A DNA stretch of 64,000 nucleotides, from assembly GCA_964636815.1 (NCBI GenBank), contig CAZWTF010000002.1, positions 62,001 through 126,000 of the forward strand. The letters are read 5' to 3'. The notes beneath the pieces were generated by a model. The model saw only the letters and a program-made list of their open reading frames with translations. It made no database searches and was not told the DNA's origin. Made by a program: the position numbers and the translations under genes. This document shows positions 63,104 to 64,000 of the stretch, in pieces. Numbering within the stretch: position 1 is the first letter of the stretch; each line of letters begins with the position of its first letter. This DNA comes from SOIL31 sp964636815 (lineage in GTDB: Bacteria > Babelota > Babeliae > Babelales > Vermiphilaceae).

Positions 63104-63913
63104 ATGCATCAAATAGCAGCATTTAAAGAATTTATTTGGAATTTTTATGAACAAAACAAAAGGGAATTTGCATGGCGACATGTGGATAATCCTTATTTTG
63201 TTTTAGTGTCAGAAATAATGTTGCAGCAAACGCAAACACAGCGTGTTATTACAAAGTATGAGGAATTTATTGCAGCATTCCCAACATTTGAGAGCTTAGC
63301 AGTAGCATCATTGCGCGATGTTTTGCTGGTATGGCAAGGTCTTGGATATTATCGACGTGCACGATTTTTGCATCAATTAGCGCAAATTGTGGTAAATGAA
63401 CATGGTGGTGTCTTGCCACAAGATCCAAAAGTTTTACAAACATTACCAGGAATTGGTCCTAATACGGCAGGTTCTATTTGCGCATTTGCGTTTAATAAAC
63501 CTGTTGTCTTTATAGAAACAAATATTAGAACAGTGTTTATTGATAGTTTTTTTTATGCTCACCTTACGGTGAGCGACAAGGAATTGCTGCCATTAATTGC
63601 AAGCACTGTCGATCATAGCAACCCGCGTGAATGGTATTATGCATTGATGGATTATGGCGTATTTTTAAAAGCACGCAAGATAAATCCAAGTCGTAAAAGT
63701 GCTCATTATAGTAAACAGTCAAAATTTGAAGGTTCTGATCGGCAGATACGTGCAAAGATTGTGAAGTTTATTACTGAACATGAACATGTATCACATGATG
63801 AAGTTTTGAAGATGGTTGATAAAGATGTTGTTCGTGTTGAAAAAATTATTGATAAGCTTGTTGCAGAAGAATTTATTAAAAAAGCGGCAAATGGTGTATA
63901 TTTAATAGGTTAA
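63104..63913 (+). CDS. mutY: MutY-like adenine glycosylase lacking the Fe-S cluster
   Basis: An HhH-GPD DNA glycosylase. The catalytic Glu37 in SEIMLQQTQTQR and the hairpin LPGIGPNTAGSI match MutY. The residue that is normally Asp138 is Glu138 (FIETNI). After MDYG the four-cysteine Fe-S loop is missing and replaced by a Lys/Ser-rich linker. The C-terminal NUDIX-like 8-oxoG domain is also absent, and a winged-helix-like segment takes its place (about residues 205-269). It is expected to act on A:8-oxoG pairs, with lower certainty because of these changes. Partners in the window are nfo and udg. Confidence 0.85.
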   Translation: MHQIAAFKEFIWNFYEQNKREFAWRHVDNPYFVLVSEIMLQQTQTQRVITKYEEFIAAFPTFESLAVASLRDVLLVWQGLGYYRRARFLHQLAQIVVNEHGGVLPQDPKVLQTLPGIGPNTAGSICAFAFNKPVVFIETNIRTVFIDSFFYAHLTVSDKELLPLIASTVDHSNPREWYYALMDYGVFLKARKINPSRKSAHYSKQSKFEGSDRQIRAKIVKFITEHEHVSHDEVLKMVDKDVVRVEKIIDKLVAEEFIKKAANGVYLIG

Positions 63914-63955
63914 ATTATATTATTTTTCGCAAATGTAATGTAAGGTTTTTACTTA

Positions 63956-64000
63956 ATGAAAAAAACAACTCTTTTATTAACGATATTGATATCTAGTAAT
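63956..64000 (+). CDS. Start of an exported protein, cut by the window end
   Basis: ATG 63956 opens a frame reading MKKTTLLLTILISSN, a typical signal-peptide start (the lysine run is one residue longer in the DNA), with TAAGG about 12 bases upstream. Only 15 codons are present. Confidence 0.5.
   Translation, partial: MKKTTLLLTILISSN

Noticed and set aside
1..64000. tRNA, rRNA, CRISPR arrays, transposases and phage genes
   Set aside because: None could be recognised by eye: no T-loop or cloverleaf pattern, no regularly spaced direct repeats with unique spacers, and no transposase motifs.

Overview
The window looks like chromosome of an AT-rich, double-membraned, probably host-dependent bacterium. 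The best guess is a member of Candidatus Dependentiae (TM6) or a similar amoeba-associated lineage; this is inferred from gene content and style, not from a marker phylogeny. The evidence is an outer-membrane barrel protein, two secretins with GspC/GspL/GspM-like partners, an MlaE/MlaF pair, many exported proteins of unknown function (WD40-like, ankyrin-like, collagen-like, clostripain-like, kinase-like) arranged as local duplicates, and compact versions of housekeeping genes (short UvrC, short ComEC, MutY without its iron-sulfur cysteines).

Layout. 1-11.8 kb: the end of an exported protein, rpsA-ndk, lactate dehydrogenase, a WD40-like exported protein, a large M16 peptidase, a ComEC N-terminal half, a C11 peptidase and a family 4 uracil-DNA glycosylase. 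11.85-12.45 kb: a gene-free stretch with two opposed arrays of 11-bp units resembling DnaA boxes, followed by an AT-only block. Top-strand base skew appears to change sign across it, so it is a candidate replication origin. 12.46-24.7 kb: nusA-infB, pyrG, nfo, a barrel protein, aspS and eno. 24.7-27.2 kb: five tandem paralogues of a small exported protein ending in a shared LYPQTGPL / SGLSL block. 27.4-35.7 kb: a secretion or pilus locus read leftwards (gspC-like, secretin, gspL/pilM-like, gspM/pilO-like, second secretin), preceded by a MoxR ATPase. 36.9-40.8 kb: dcd, an exported APH-like kinase, a small exported protein, mlaF-mlaE and secG. 40.9-50.4 kb: an island of exported proteins in duplicated pairs, interrupted by tpiA. 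50.3-54.3 kb: uvrC, an M23 peptidase, an exported membrane protein and a PilO-like protein. 54.3-57.9 kb: a collagen-like protein inserted next to a polar amino-acid ABC transporter. 58-64 kb: small exported or membrane proteins, a DEAD-box helicase with a structured leader, mutY and the start of another exported protein.

How the parts fit. Housekeeping genes cover translation, transcription, nucleotide supply (ndk, pyrG, dcd), repair (udg, nfo, uvrC, mutY) and pieces of lower glycolysis (tpiA, eno, ldh). The rest is mostly envelope and export. At least twelve otherwise different exported proteins share a signal peptide followed directly by Met-Glu or Met-Asp, which suggests a common export or maturation route, perhaps feeding the secretin locus. 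No tRNA, rRNA, CRISPR array or transposase was seen.
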